Shown: positions 29,051-38,949, counted from the stretch's first letter. The stretch is DNA of 64,000 nucleotides from Klebsiella sp. RHBSTW-00484 (GCF_013705725.1 NZ_CP055481.1:1116001-1180000), one strand, 5' to 3'. The notes: generated from the letters alone by a model not told the origin. Made by a program: numbers and translations.

Positions 29051-29499
29051 CGTAATGCCGATCAGTTAAGGATCGGTTGACCGATCCAGTGGCTGTGTAA
29101 GAATCCGGAAATGTTCATTCGTTTCCGGATTTTTTTATGCTTCTCAGTCAGGTACTCAACACCGTTCATAATTTTACACCGGAGGCGTTTTCTGCGCTTT
29201 CTGAACTGCTTTCACCTGAACTCATTGATGAATGCCTCGCCGATACAGGTATCGTCACTATTCGCAAACGTCGGCTTCCGATGGAGATGATGGTCTGGGC
29301 CGTGACCGGAATGGCATTGTTTCGTTCCCTGTCCATGAACCAGATAGTCTCACACCTTGATATTCTTCTGCCTGGTAAACGTCCCTTTGTGGCACCCAGC
29401 GCCGTTGTTCAGGCTCGTCAGCGACTGGAAGCCGATGTCATCCGTCTGGTCTTTGAAAAAACACGCCTGAACCGCCCCGGTTTTCCTGGAGTGAGTTAA
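29051..29499 (+). pseudogene. IS4-family left end with truncated transposase
   Basis: From 29137 the frame LLSQVLNTVHNFTPEAFSALSELLSPELIDECLADTGIVTIRKRRLPMEMMVWAVTGMALFRSLSMNQIV is the N-terminal domain of IS4-type transposases. It ends after 120 residues, before any catalytic Asp, with a few foreign codons. The preceding bases with ATCGGTTGACCGAT are probably the left IS end. Confidence 0.75.
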
Positions 29500-29505
29500 G
29501 TTCGG

Positions 29506-29580
29506 GAGTTCAGGCTGCCAGATCCTTGTTCCCGATGGAAGCGTAATACGCTTTTTCTGCCTCTACGTTTTGCATGCATG
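29506..29580 (-). pseudogene. IS3-family orfB C-terminal stump
   Basis: The minus strand reads QNVEAEKAYYASIGNKDLAA with a stop, a frequent C-terminus of IS3-group OrfB transposases. Only about 20 codons. Confidence 0.5.
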
Positions 29581-29581
29581 G

Positions 29582-29833
29582 TTAGTTTCCTCTTGATTTT
29601 TCCATACGCTGTTTTAACCATGTCTTTACTTCACTTTCAGTCCAGCGGGAGCTACGGCCCAATTTAATCGGCTTCGGGAATTCACCGTCCTTGATGAGTT
29701 TATAAAACCATTTGTCTGTTAATCCAGTGTAAGCAGTAATAAAGGCCATATTAACGAGGCGATCTTTTGTGAGGTCTGTATCTGACATGTGATTATTATT
29801 TTTATGATTAAATACTGATGCATGTTCTTTCAT
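29582..29833 (-). CDS. AlpA-family phage/island regulator
   Basis: 83-residue MerR-like winged HTH: RLVNMAFITAYTGLTDKWFYKLIKDGEFPKPIKLGRSSRWTESEVKTWLKQRM is the AlpA signature. AlpA activates the integrase or excision functions of P4/CP4-57-type islands. The ATG at 29833 has an AGAGAA site; an internal ATG at 29788 would give 68 residues, nearer the usual AlpA length. First gene of the P4-like island on this side; its far-left integrase is not seen. Confidence 0.85.
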   Translation of the reverse strand: MKEHASVFNHKNNNHMSDTDLTKDRLVNMAFITAYTGLTDKWFYKLIKDGEFPKPIKLGRSSRWTESEVKTWLKQRMEKSRGN

Positions 29834-30090
29834 TATTAATTCTCTTTCGGTAAATATACAATATCTGGAGTTGTTTGAAGTTTAGACTGATTTTTTTCTA
29901 AACTTTACCTTTAAAATATAACTGTGCGAAGAAAAATCACCTTCGGATATTATAAGTATCATCATTCAGGATGGATCATGAATTAATAGCGATTTTTTAT
30001 ATATCGTTAACTTACCTATATGCTGACATGAGTTGATCTGGCAACAGCAATAAATATTGAATAGATGGTATTAGCATTACAGCTACAATA

Positions 30091-30333
30091 TCAGATTGAC
30101 ATCGGGCGATTATTTATCCAGTCGTCCAGTTCTGACTCCAGCCAGCCAACTGATTTAGTGCCCAGGCGACGTTGGATGGGAAAAGTTGGATCATATCGTG
30201 GTGATTTGGTGTTTAACCAGTCATAGATGGTCGCACGAGCGATGCCTAGCTTTTCCATGACATCTTTGATCCTGAGCATTTTAGCTGGATTTACATACTT
30301 TACTGTCTGCTGTGTTGAGTTACTTTGAGACAT
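30091..30333 (-). CDS. Second AlpA-like HTH regulator
   Basis: 80 residues: MLRIKDVMEKLGIARATIYDWLNTKSPRYDPTFPIQRRLGTKSVGWLESELDDWINNRP, the same MerR/AlpA type fold but distinct from the first copy. Start at 30333 with AAGG upstream. Divergent from the next gene over about 110 bp, which could hold its operator. 29834-30090 between the two regulators is AT-rich and empty. Confidence 0.82.
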   Translation of the reverse strand: MSQSNSTQQTVKYVNPAKMLRIKDVMEKLGIARATIYDWLNTKSPRYDPTFPIQRRLGTKSVGWLESELDDWINNRPMSI

Positions 30334-30445
30334 AATCAATACCTTTTTTGCGTTTTAGACAGGGACTATGTTGCCAACAAATGCCAGGCTACAATAGGCC
30401 TTAAGTAAATGAGCAGTTAAATCACTTCAGGGGGCTTTACTTTTT

Positions 30446-31312
30446 ATGGATAATGTGAGTTGCGATTCTTTGGATGAAATATATCAAGACATACGCAAGG
30501 CTTTTGAAGAGAAGCTTGAAGCGTTAGTAACAAAGCTGAAAGGTTCAGTCCAATACGATGAACTGATAACAATGCGTGAAAAAGCTTATGAGGTTATTGA
30601 GGAATTTAAGACCATCGAGGAGGTACTGCCGGAGAGAATTGTTGATGAATCCCATCCAGATAATTTCCGTTTACTACAGGAATTTAATGATGTTAATGGA
30701 ATTATTGTGCCAAAACCGTATGTCTATAAAAAAACTTACGCTGAGGCTCGGGCCAGTATACAGAAAGAAATGTTTGACGGTCGAATTTCTGGAATTATCA
30801 AATTAGTGGATGAAAACTTCTGGTTACATTATCTTTTTATGGGGTTTAAGGATTTTTACTGGAGTGAGTATATTTTATCAAATGGCAATAAAAAAGATAG
30901 TTGCGAGTTTTTACTTTATGCACTACTTTATATCACCTACGCCGCAGACAGAAATGATAAAGCAAAGACTGGTGATTGGCTTAGATTAAATGAAAGGTTT
31001 GATAGAATTAAAAGAAAATCAGCATCAAGCCTTGGCGGAAAGAAAAAATTAAAAGATCTCGATTATCTAAAGCCATATATATCTTCAGCGCTGTCCGATC
31101 ATTCCCCTGAAGGTGGTTGGGAAAGCAAGAGGCAATTCATTGATACCATTATCCCACTCGTTGTAAAACTTGATGGAGAACACAATTCCGAAAAATGGAA
31201 GGGAGATCCAATAAAAAGGGAAAACACATTACGTAATAGAATCGATAAATGGTTATTGGACGACCTGCGGGACAATTATGATAAATTTATTCGAAATAAG
31301 AATAAGCGTTAA
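30446..31312 (+). CDS. Hypothetical protein of a P4-like island
   Basis: 288 residues, AT-rich, soluble. An N-terminal acidic helical region (DSLDEIYQDIRKAFEEKLEALVTKLKGSV) may form a coiled coil; the middle (NFWLHYLFMGFKDFYWSEYILSNG) is aromatic-rich; the end is basic (RENTLRNRIDKWLLDDLRDNYDKFIRNKNKR). I recognise no domain. Position between AlpA and YfjI is where P4-type islands keep variable accessory genes, some of them anti-phage; no function is claimed. Confidence 0.75.
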   Translation: MDNVSCDSLDEIYQDIRKAFEEKLEALVTKLKGSVQYDELITMREKAYEVIEEFKTIEEVLPERIVDESHPDNFRLLQEFNDVNGIIVPKPYVYKKTYAEARASIQKEMFDGRISGIIKLVDENFWLHYLFMGFKDFYWSEYILSNGNKKDSCEFLLYALLYITYAADRNDKAKTGDWLRLNERFDRIKRKSASSLGGKKKLKDLDYLKPYISSALSDHSPEGGWESKRQFIDTIIPLVVKLDGEHNSEKWKGDPIKRENTLRNRIDKWLLDDLRDNYDKFIRNKNKR

Positions 31313-31605
31313 TTAATTGATTTAAAAATAACTTTTTGCATCTCCAATGCCCTTCCATATCTCATGTATTCACAAGTATGCTTAACACTTGACCAGGGAA
31401 GGGCATTATTTTTCTTTGCAAACTTAGAATAGTATAAAATTAATATGATAATGTCCGGAGGTGACAGTGATAACTGATGTTTTTCCCGCCTGGAACACCA
31501 TCCCTGAAAATAATATTTTTATAAAAAAAGTTTTTATATATTTTCAAAAACATCATATATATCAATTTATTGCCACTCCATTTGAAATATTCAACATATC
31601 TTAAT

Positions 31606-31645
31606 CACTGCTATCAGTTGCTACTGGTAGCAACTGATAGCAGTG
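31606..31645. terminator. Perfect 19-bp inverted repeat, convergent intergenic hairpin
   Basis: Arms of 19 bases (CACTGCTATCAGTTGCTAC and its complement) with a 2-base loop, 10 bp after the YfjI stop. No T-run follows, so it may be a bidirectional terminator or a protein-binding palindrome. The rest of 31313-31654 is AT-rich and has no gene. Confidence 0.5.
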
Positions 31646-31654
31646 CAGTTGACA

Positions 31655-33112
31655 TCAATGACGATGGATATGTATTATTTCGCTGGTGCTGCCATTACTA
31701 TTTTTAATTTTTTCAATTCTTATTTTCTCATCTTCTTCCAGATAAGCTAGCGCATCGTTAAGTTTTCTTGAGTTTCTTAGAGCATATGGGCCTTTTCTCC
31801 TTACTATCATTTTATTCAGAATGGTGGGAGTGTTTAATATTTGAGGGTAATTAACATCAGGATCCTTGTATTTTAATAACCATTTGTACAATATATCAGC
31901 GTTATGCTCTATTGAATCTGAGCATGATGAGATAGCATCAAGAGCCTGTTGATAATAAAAATACGCTGTTTTCGCACCTGCCTGAATGGTTCTTTCAGAT
32001 ATTTCATTTCCGTGCTCATCACTAAAAAGATGAAAAACCCCAGCCAGTCTGACAATATTTTCAGGCATCTTAGACAACATGCCTTCTACAACAGGATGTT
32101 TCTCTCTGTCTTTAAGTATACGTGATTCAATATGTTTATATACTAAACCGAGTGCTGACTGAGCCTCTTCGGATAAGTATAGATATTTATGCTTTTTATT
32201 ATTTTTGTACCTCTCTTCAGAAAGCAGCAGTAGTTCCTTTATTCTGTCATGAAACCTGATGGTGTTACTTTTACTGTTATTCTTAACAGAGCTGCGGTGA
32301 CCTCTTTTTGAAGTTACTCCGGTTATCATAAAACGGGACAGAAACCCTGAGCCTACTGCATAATCCCCCTGAAGTTTGATATATTTTTTAAACTCACTGG
32401 ACTGAATCATTAATAACATTGTAAACATACATTCATCCATACTACACCTGCCACTTTTTCGTTCTATATCAAACGGAGCTCCATCCCATAAAAGGTTTAA
32501 AAATCCCAGGTTATTCTTTGCACGTCCTTTGAAGAAAATACCGGCCTCATCCGACATAAGACTCGATGAAGGCACATGACTGCAGAGTCCCTGCTGTAGC
32601 GCTTCTGGTGTCGTATCACTGTAGATCAACTTATGCAATGCGGGTGGTTGCGGTTTTTTTCGGTAAAGCTCTTTCATGCTCTGAGTATCGTATTCAACAT
32701 CAATTCCTTTCTCGGTTTTTTTACTAATCACTTTCAATAGTGCTTTCTCCTGACTTTTCCATGACTGAAGTTCTGCATTGTAATCCAGCATTAATAACGT
32801 ATATTTTTGACGTGATTCCTTTTCAAAATCAAAAAATGGTTGTGTGACTAATTTAAATACGGCACTTTTTCTCTCTCCAGAGTCAGCAATAACGGTGTAA
32901 TACATTGGGCAAGGGCTCACTCTCCCGTCTGGATGTTGTATTTTTATTACCCCCTGGCATGCCAGTGATACAGCAGCCAGAACAACTGTTTCAATGAGTT
33001 CTACCGGAGCCTGTAGTTCTCTTTCTATCTCCTCCACGGCATCTCTTAAAATGGGAGGAAAAAAATTTACAGGATTGTTATTTCTATCATTAAGCGAACA
33101 TCCAACACTCAT
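31655..33112 (-). CDS. yfjI: YfjI-like DUF3987 protein (island replication/primase-associated type)
   Basis: 485 residues of the DUF3987 family found in P4-like and CP4-57 islands. An N-terminal part with FPPILRDAVEEIERELQAPVELIETVVLAAVSLACQG, a P-loop-like position occupied by VIADSGERKSAVFKLV (Walker A changed from the usual GxxGxGKS to DSGERKS), then SDTTPEALQQGL and SLMSDEAGIFFKGRAKNN, which resembles a Walker B-like acidic segment. Probably DNA-handling; the exact activity is unknown. On the same strand as the YagK-like gene, 234 bp downstream of it. Confidence 0.82.
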   Translation of the reverse strand: MSVGCSLNDRNNNPVNFFPPILRDAVEEIERELQAPVELIETVVLAAVSLACQGVIKIQHPDGRVSPCPMYYTVIADSGERKSAVFKLVTQPFFDFEKESRQKYTLLMLDYNAELQSWKSQEKALLKVISKKTEKGIDVEYDTQSMKELYRKKPQPPALHKLIYSDTTPEALQQGLCSHVPSSSLMSDEAGIFFKGRAKNNLGFLNLLWDGAPFDIERKSGRCSMDECMFTMLLMIQSSEFKKYIKLQGDYAVGSGFLSRFMITGVTSKRGHRSSVKNNSKSNTIRFHDRIKELLLLSEERYKNNKKHKYLYLSEEAQSALGLVYKHIESRILKDREKHPVVEGMLSKMPENIVRLAGVFHLFSDEHGNEISERTIQAGAKTAYFYYQQALDAISSCSDSIEHNADILYKWLLKYKDPDVNYPQILNTPTILNKMIVRRKGPYALRNSRKLNDALAYLEEDEKIRIEKIKNSNGSTSEIIHIHRH

Positions 33113-33346
33113 ATCTTATCTCTCATGTCAGGTTTATTTAAAGGATATCTCCTTCCGGTAATGAGAATATGCTACCTGGCTGCTATTTGGAATACACCAG
33201 AAAACCATCAGGCCAAATTAGCTTTATTTGGATTGATATTTTTTAGTCAGGATTGTTTTGCTACCTGATACTGTACAGATATGAGTCATGAACAGCCCTG
33301 TACTGGTCTGTTTTGCTCATGGGGAAATAGATAATTTGTGATGCCA

Positions 33347-33979
33347 TTATTTAAAGCTACATCCAAAATTACGTTCACCATCTGTAAAGCATTTGCTTTT
33401 CTTTTTTGCAAAGTAACTTGTCCGGTAAATCAGCGAGCCATATGACTCACTTTTCTTGCCATCCTTTGCATTCAGGTAATAACAAGGATTCCTGGGTGTG
33501 TGGACTAACTCTTTATCGGGGGGATATATGAAACTGACAGCACTCATCCATGACTCACGTATAAGGCGGAGGAGTGTACCTTTTTTACTATCGTACGCTC
33601 CCAGTGTATTGAAAGTGTCCCCGTTGAGTAACAGTAATACGTGATAATGTTTCTTATGTGAATCAGGTACAAACTCTCTGGCCCAGACAACGCGTAATGA
33701 TGTTTTACGAACGCGTTTACCCTCTTTCTCCCGTTTGTTAAGATGATGTGAAATTTTTGCTTTCAGAGAATCCGTAAAGCGGGATATTACTGATGAATCT
33801 GTCCTTGCGAAATTAGCCTCATCAGGCATGTCATTTAATGGTTTGAGAACAGGAGTATGTAAATCTATTCTTACAGCCAATACTCTTGGGTGTTCACTTA
33901 ATGCTTTATCAATAGTTTGTTCTATTTTCTTTAAATGGTATTGATTCAATTTTCCGTGAGAGGTGATATATTCGTACAT
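33347..33979 (-). CDS. YagK/YfjJ-family protein (inovirus Gp2-like)
   Basis: 210 residues. AVRIDLHTP, SLRVVWAREF and HYHVLLLLNGDTF give a HUH-like His-x-His region as in replication initiators of the Gp2 group, and PCYYLNAK and YRTSYFAKKKSK follow near the C-terminus. A nicking/replication role is suggested by the fold but unproven. Typical partner of AlpA and YfjI in P4-like islands. Its upstream side faces the 12-bp repeat array. Confidence 0.8.
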   Translation of the reverse strand: MYEYITSHGKLNQYHLKKIEQTIDKALSEHPRVLAVRIDLHTPVLKPLNDMPDEANFARTDSSVISRFTDSLKAKISHHLNKREKEGKRVRKTSLRVVWAREFVPDSHKKHYHVLLLLNGDTFNTLGAYDSKKGTLLRLIRESWMSAVSFIYPPDKELVHTPRNPCYYLNAKDGKKSESYGSLIYRTSYFAKKKSKCFTDGERNFGCSFK

Positions 33980-34236
33980 ACTATTTATTTCCTTTTTATA
34001 TTTCGAAAGTGTTAGTCGTAGTAGAGTTGATTATTTAATTAAATCACTTTCTCTACGCTTGTATTGTTCATATGCATTATGCATACGGTATATGTTTACT
34101 TACCGAGTTATATACATGAGCGTTGTTGTATTAGTGATGGAATGTTTTTTTGTTTCAATGTATTGAATTACATATGTTCTCATGTTTATTAATCTACAGG
34201 CATTGTTTTATATGTGTCGATATGTATCATATAATC

Positions 34237-34332
34237 TATATACACATCTATATACACATCTATATACACATCTATATACACATCTATATACACATCTATA
34301 TACACATCTATATACACATCTATATACACATC
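34237..34332. repeat. Array of eight exact 12-bp tandem repeats
   Basis: Unit TATATACACATC eight times in a row without change, with a further partial unit on each side. It lies in the 620-bp gene-free AT-rich region (33980-34603) between the YagK-like gene and the DUF932 gene. Reading frames through it give only repetitive HLYT- or HIYI-type peptides and are not genes. Could be iterons for replication or a slippage-prone regulatory tract. Confidence 0.9.
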
Positions 34333-34603
34333 TATATACATACATAGACAAACGCCACTGTTCTTTAGTCCGGGGTTGAAGTTGCAATAAAGGAAGGAAT
34401 TAACGATATTCATGATTTTTATACCTTTTTAGCCATCAAATTGCTCTGGAGTTATCACATATAATGTTTGGGATTTTTTTATTAAGTTATGGGTAAATTT
34501 GAACCTATATTACTTTGGTGAAAATCCGTTATTCCTCGAAGCATATATCTATTCTTCTGAGGTTAAGCCGTTTGGTGCAAAGAGATAAATTAAGGAGCTC
34601 ATC

Positions 34604-35428
34604 ATGAAACTAGCCAGTCGTTTTGGACGGGTAAATCAGGTACGGCGCGACCGCCCGTTAACCCGTGAAGAATTAATGCAATACGTCCCCAGTGTTTTTA
34701 GTGAGAATAAACACGAATCCCGCAGTGACCGATATACCTGGATACCGACCATCACTATTCTTGATAATCTGCAGCGGGAAGGTTTTGAGCCTTTCTTTGC
34801 CTGCCAGACCCGCGTACGTGACCAGGGCCGACGGGAGCACACCAAACATATGTTGCGCCTGCGTCGTACCGGGCAACTTACCGGACATCAGGTTCCCGAA
34901 ATTATCCTCCTCAATTCACATGATGGCTCACCCAGCTATCAGATGTTGCCGGGATTGTTTCGTGGCGTCTGCACCAACGGGCTGGTCTGCGGGCAGTCAT
35001 TCGGCGAAGTGCGGGTGCCACATAAAGGGGATGTGGTGGAGAAAGTTATTGAAGGGGCTTATGAGGTACTGGGGATATTTGACCGGGTTGAGGAGAAACG
35101 TGATGCCATGCAGTCGGCTCTGTTACCGCCACCAGCGCAGCAGGCGATGGCGAGGGCTGCTCTGCACTATCGTTTTGGTGAAGACCACCACCCCGTAACT
35201 ACTGCTCAGATACTGACGCCACGTCGTTACGAAGACCGCAGTGATGACCTCTGGACGGTGTATCAGCGGGTGCAGGAGAACCTGATGAAGGGAGGACTCT
35301 CGGGGCGCACCGCACAAGGGCGAAGCAACCGTACCCGTGCTGTGAACGGTATCGACGGCGATGTGAAGCTTAACCGTGCGCTGTGGGTGATGGCAGAGAA
35401 TATGCTCGAACTGCTGGGACAGGCATGA
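34604..35428 (+). CDS. DUF932 (YfjQ/YafZ-like) island protein
   Basis: 274 residues with the DUF932 pattern: [50 protein letters not shown] and [24 protein letters not shown] phage/plasmid LGT-type protein of unknown activity. First gene of the conserved run found in E. coli CP4-type islands, preceded by an AAGGAG site. Its stop overlaps the next start by ATGA at 35425. Confidence 0.88.
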   Translation: MKLASRFGRVNQVRRDRPLTREELMQYVPSVFSENKHESRSDRYTWIPTITILDNLQREGFEPFFACQTRVRDQGRREHTKHMLRLRRTGQLTGHQVPEIILLNSHDGSPSYQMLPGLFRGVCTNGLVCGQSFGEVRVPHKGDVVEKVIEGAYEVLGIFDRVEEKRDAMQSALLPPPAQQAMARAALHYRFGEDHHPVTTAQILTPRRYEDRSDDLWTVYQRVQENLMKGGLSGRTAQGRSNRTRAVNGIDGDVKLNRALWVMAENMLELLGQA

Positions 35429-35682
35429 CTTCGACGAGGAGAAACATACCCGTGAACACAGAAAGCCACCCACACCTTCCCTCCGGCCCGTTTACGCGTG
35501 AGCAGGCCTCAGGCATTGCAGCACAATATGACAATATCGCCATTGAAGACGACCAGGGGATGCATTTTCGTCTGGTTATCCGTTGTGAAGGTGTGATGGT
35601 CTGGCGGGCATGGAACTTTGAACCTGAAGCCGGAGTGATGCTGAATCGCTACATCGCACGTTATGGCATCCGCAGGTCCTGA
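35425..35682 (+). CDS. DUF905 family protein
   Basis: 85 residues: [53 protein letters not shown] is the DUF905 pattern. Function unknown. The start overlaps the DUF932 stop; a longer frame from 35383 would lie inside that gene. Confidence 0.85.
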   Translation: MTSTRRNIPVNTESHPHLPSGPFTREQASGIAAQYDNIAIEDDQGMHFRLVIRCEGVMVWRAWNFEPEAGVMLNRYIARYGIRRS

Positions 35683-35761
35683 CCGGTCTTAACAGACTTT
35701 AGTCTCAGCCTTTCCCGCCAGCTCTGACCGGCTGGTTTTTTTATTTCCGGAGTTATTAATC

Positions 35762-36205
35762 ATGAACAACGCATTAACGGATAACACCATTCCGACAGAC
35801 ACTCTTTGTGCCACACCTGTTAAAGATGAACAGCGCCTTCGTTTCTGGCCTCAGCATTTTGGCCGTATCCCGCAGTGGATAACCCTCGAACCCCACATTT
35901 TTGCCTGGATGGACCGGTTGTGTGCGGATTACAACGGTGGCGTCTGGGCCTTTTACACTCTCAGCAACGGTGGTGCTTTCATGGCTCCGGAAGAGAATGA
36001 AGGTCCCTGGTCGCTGTTTAATATCCTGAGTGGTAACGGCGCTGATATGAGTGCTGAAGCTGCCGGGATTGCATCCTGTCTGATGGCTTACAGCCACCAT
36101 GCCTGCCGCACGGAGTGTGATGCCATGACGGAGCATTATTACCGTCTGCGGGATTACGCGCTGAACCATCCTGAACGCAACGCCATTATGTACATCATCG
36201 ACTGA
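35762..36205 (+). CDS. klcA: Antirestriction protein (KlcA/ArdB family)
   Basis: 147 residues. [53 protein letters not shown] and [16 protein letters not shown] match KlcA/ArdB, which protect incoming DNA from type I restriction. In islands of this type (yfjX in CP4-57) the gene precedes the RadC-like gene, as here 11 bp later. Intact. Confidence 0.9.
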   Translation: MNNALTDNTIPTDTLCATPVKDEQRLRFWPQHFGRIPQWITLEPHIFAWMDRLCADYNGGVWAFYTLSNGGAFMAPEENEGPWSLFNILSGNGADMSAEAAGIASCLMAYSHHACRTECDAMTEHYYRLRDYALNHPERNAIMYIID

Positions 36206-36216
36206 GGTCCTGCACC

Positions 36217-36696
36217 ATGGAAAAACAGTTACCGTTGTTTGCGTATGAACTGACAGCCTCCGCACAACAGACCATCCGCGAGGCGCTGGCTCTGCTGGAG
36301 CGCCAGTTACGCGAGCCCGGCGCGTCATTTACCTCCAGCAGCTCAGTACGTGACTGGTTACGTCTTCAGCTGACAATGGAGGAAAGAGAGGCATTTGTTC
36401 TGCTGCTGCTGGATAACCAGCACCGGCTGATTACGCACGAAACGCTGTTCAAAGGCACCATCAGCCATACCGAAGTCCATCCACGGGAAGTGGTGAAGGC
36501 CTCCCTGAAATACAATGCAGCAGCGCTGATTGTTGCTCACTGTCATCCTTCAGGCCATGCCGAACCCAGCCAGTCTGACAGACGGGTGACAGAGCGTCTG
36601 AAGAACGCTCTGGACCTTGTGGATGTGCGTCTCCTGGACCACCTCGTCATCGGCGGAATGGATATCGTCTCGTTTGCTGAACGGGGCTGGTTATAA
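36217..36696 (+). CDS. RadC-like JAB-domain protein (YeeS/YkfG/YfjY type)
   Basis: 159 residues. The JAMM metal motif is visible as AHCHPSG with a downstream Asp in [11 protein letters not shown], in the second half of the protein. The N-terminal HhH of true RadC is absent, as usual for the island version. Activity unknown. Conserved between the antirestriction gene and DUF987. Confidence 0.9.
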   Translation: MEKQLPLFAYELTASAQQTIREALALLERQLREPGASFTSSSSVRDWLRLQLTMEEREAFVLLLLDNQHRLITHETLFKGTISHTEVHPREVVKASLKYNAAALIVAHCHPSGHAEPSQSDRRVTERLKNALDLVDVRLLDHLVIGGMDIVSFAERGWL

Positions 36697-36709
36697 GGGA
36701 GGAGTATTA

Positions 36710-36931
36710 ATGAAAATTATCAGTAAACGTCAGGCAATGGCGATATACCGCCAGTATCCACAGTCCCAGTTGTTCCGCTTCTGTACCGGCAAATACGCGT
36801 GGTCCGGCAGCATCTGCCACTATGCCGGTCGCGAGGTGGAAGATATCAGCGGTGTACTGGCCGTATTCGCAGAGCGCCGCCAGGACCGCAACGGCCCCTA
36901 TGTCGTATTGCGCAGCGTTACGTTGAATTAA
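36710..36931 (+). CDS. yeeT: DUF987 protein (YeeT type)
   Basis: 73 residues from the ATG at 36710 with GGAGG upstream: KIISKRQAMAIYRQYPQSQLFRFCTGKYAWSGS is the YeeT/YkfH signature. Unknown function; always just before the CbeA/CbtA pair in these islands. Confidence 0.87.
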   Translation: MKIISKRQAMAIYRQYPQSQLFRFCTGKYAWSGSICHYAGREVEDISGVLAVFAERRQDRNGPYVVLRSVTLN

Positions 36932-36955
36932 TCCACGTTTAAGGAGAGCTACATT

Positions 36956-37315
36956 TTGTCGAAGAAAACCACGATAACAACGCATGATATCAGCGAACCC
37001 TGGTGGGGGCTCAGACGCAGTGTCTCCCCGTGTTTTGGGGCCCGTCTGGTCCAGGAGAGAAACTCCCTGCATTACCTGGCTGACCGTGCGAACTTTGATG
37101 GTCAGTTCTGCGATGCGGATTTGCGCTATCTTGACCAGGCCTTCCCGGTACTGATGAAACAGCTGGAGTTAATGCTCACCAGCGGTGAACTGAATCCCCG
37201 TCATCAGCACGGCGTCACACTGTATGCAAAAGGTCTGACCTGCGAGGCGGATACGCTCGGTTCGCACGGCTACGTTTATATCGCGATTTATCCCACTCCC
37301 GTCACCACGGCATAA
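36956..37315 (+). CDS. cbeA: CbeA/YeeU-family antitoxin
   Basis: 119 residues from a TTG start with AAGGAGAG upstream: EPWWGLRRSVSPCFGARLVQERNSLHYLADRANFDGQF identifies the family. In E. coli CbeA is a type IV antitoxin that bundles MreB and FtsZ filaments and so counters CbtA without binding it. Lies 57 bp before the toxin gene. Complete. Confidence 0.92.
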   Translation: MSKKTTITTHDISEPWWGLRRSVSPCFGARLVQERNSLHYLADRANFDGQFCDADLRYLDQAFPVLMKQLELMLTSGELNPRHQHGVTLYAKGLTCEADTLGSHGYVYIAIYPTPVTTA

Positions 37316-37371
37316 CACTTTAATACTTCGCCCTTCAACGCACATATCTTCCCACTAAAGAGATAACGTTT

Positions 37372-37761
37372 ATGCAAACCAAATTATCCCCCCTCATGCG
37401 GGCGGCATCGTCACGCCCGTCTCCCGTGGGTGTCTGGCAGACCCTGCTGACCTGCCTGCTGGAACATCACTATGGTCTCACGCTTAACGATACGCCGTTC
37501 AGTGATGAACAGGTGATTCAGCAGCATATCGACGCAGGTATCTCGCTGTCCGATGCCCTGAATTTTATTGTAGAAAAGTATGAACTGGTCCGCACTGACC
37601 GGCCAGGCTTCAGCATCAGGGAGCAGTCTCCGTTTATCACACCCATTGATATCCTCCGGGCCAGAAAGGCTGCGGGGCTGATGAACCGTGGCACGTATAA
37701 AGAGGTGACGGCTATTACCAGAGGACAACATCCGCAGGCCAACGCTTCAGGCAAGCGATGA
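37372..37761 (+). CDS. cbtA: CbtA/YeeV-family toxin
   Basis: 129 residues: [64 protein letters not shown] is diagnostic. In E. coli CbtA inhibits MreB and FtsZ polymerisation, blocking division and shape. The family is usually about 124 residues, so it looks intact. Paired with cbeA upstream. Confidence 0.92.
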   Translation: MQTKLSPLMRAASSRPSPVGVWQTLLTCLLEHHYGLTLNDTPFSDEQVIQQHIDAGISLSDALNFIVEKYELVRTDRPGFSIREQSPFITPIDILRARKAAGLMNRGTYKEVTAITRGQHPQANASGKR

Positions 37762-37847
37762 TTCGGATAAAAAGAACCGCATCCCACAAGTACATAAACA
37801 CCAGCCCTGAGCGGCTGGTGTTTTTCTGACTATAAAGGAGAGAAATA

Positions 37848-38687
37848 ATGGCCGGAAATAATGTTAATGAACCCGAAGTGTTAACCGGGCACACTGATGT
37901 GATTTGCTCCACCAGCATTGAACGTATTGTTACAGGCCGTAATGCTGCGCTGACACGGATTCAAAGCCTTATCAGTGAACTTGATGATATCTCCATTCTG
38001 ACCCACGATATCGGCGGTGGTACAGCACAAGAGTGGGGAATGCGGGATGGCCATCGCTACGATTGCTGGTTCACGGAAAAAACCGATAAAGCAATGAAAG
38101 CGATGACCCGCAATATTGATCGCCGCATCTGGCGCGATATGATGAATAAATCAGGCATGCTGACCCTGATGGATGCTCAGGCGCGTGACGAGTGGCACAA
38201 AAGCCTGGAGAAAAACGATATCCCCGCGATCTCTGAAAACAATATCCTTAGTACCTTTGAGCAACTGAATCACGACAAACAGGCCGTTTTTGAGCGTGGT
38301 GTTATCAACGTTTTTAAAGCGTTATCGTGGGATTATAAAACGAACTCACCCTGTAGGTTTGGAAAAAAGATCATCATGGATGGTCTGGTTTCTTACAACC
38401 GCTGGGGGTTTAGCTTCACACATGGCTATCGACGCGACCAGATTGTTGATCTGGAACGTATGCTGACACTACTTGATGGTAAGCTGCTTCCGGACAATCG
38501 GGCTGACATTGCCTGTCGGCTGAGTGACCATATCGGCCAGCAGCGGACTTCTGAAGTGTATGACGATGAGCTATTCAGGATTAATTATTTTCAGAAGGGG
38601 AGTGCGCACATTGCGTTCAAGCGTCCCGAGCTGATTGAGCGGCTCAACGATATTATTGCCAGACACTATCCGGGGATGCTAGCTTGA
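37848..38687 (+). CDS. DUF4942 protein
   Basis: 279 residues, ending the conserved run after CbtA as in many CP4-type islands. Features: IVTGRNAALTRIQSLISELDDI, then SPCRFGKKIIMDGLVSYNRWGFSFTHG and FQKGSAHIAFKRPELIERLNDIIARHYPG. The C-terminal third resembles the DNA-modification-associated DUF4942 domain; no catalytic motif seen. Followed by about 150 bp and then the att core. Confidence 0.85.
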   Translation: MAGNNVNEPEVLTGHTDVICSTSIERIVTGRNAALTRIQSLISELDDISILTHDIGGGTAQEWGMRDGHRYDCWFTEKTDKAMKAMTRNIDRRIWRDMMNKSGMLTLMDAQARDEWHKSLEKNDIPAISENNILSTFEQLNHDKQAVFERGVINVFKALSWDYKTNSPCRFGKKIIMDGLVSYNRWGFSFTHGYRRDQIVDLERMLTLLDGKLLPDNRADIACRLSDHIGQQRTSEVYDDELFRINYFQKGSAHIAFKRPELIERLNDIIARHYPGMLA

Positions 38688-38836
38688 TTATGTTGTGGTA
38701 GTTGGGTTCCCTGTTTGGCAACCAAACTATGTGCAGTTCTGTGAAAATCCAAGCAGAAGAATTACTGTATACGAATGTGTATAGCTATTGATGTAATGTA
38801 ATAAAAATAATTTAATTACAGTGAGTTAAGTTCTTT

Positions 38837-38860
38837 GTTCGATTCCCTTCGCCCGCTCCA
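38837..38860 (+). other. att site: 3' end of tRNA-Gly(CCC) (glyU type)
   Basis: GTTCGATTCCCTTCGCCCGC followed by TCCA matches the T-arm and acceptor end of tRNA-Gly(CCC). No 5' part of the tRNA is present, so it is an island junction. An integrase gene follows 89 bp later in the same direction. Confidence 0.75.
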
Positions 38861-38949
38861 AAAACTCCCTAACGTATTCATTCCTAAGCTTTTTTCTGAT
38901 TCATACGTGACGGCGCTCGTGATCCTCCTACAAAGAGGTCATACAGCCG

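Noticed and set aside
34237..34332. Repeat array as a CRISPR
   Set aside because: Units are 12 bp and contiguous with no spacers and no cas genes.
34150..34413. Overlapping frames of 65-74 codons encoding HIYI-, HLYT- and YIDV-type repeats
   Set aside because: All come from the 12-bp tandem repeat read in different frames; no RBS and no plausible protein.
38837..38860. Functional tRNA-Gly gene
   Set aside because: Only the 3' end is present; no anticodon or D arm upstream.
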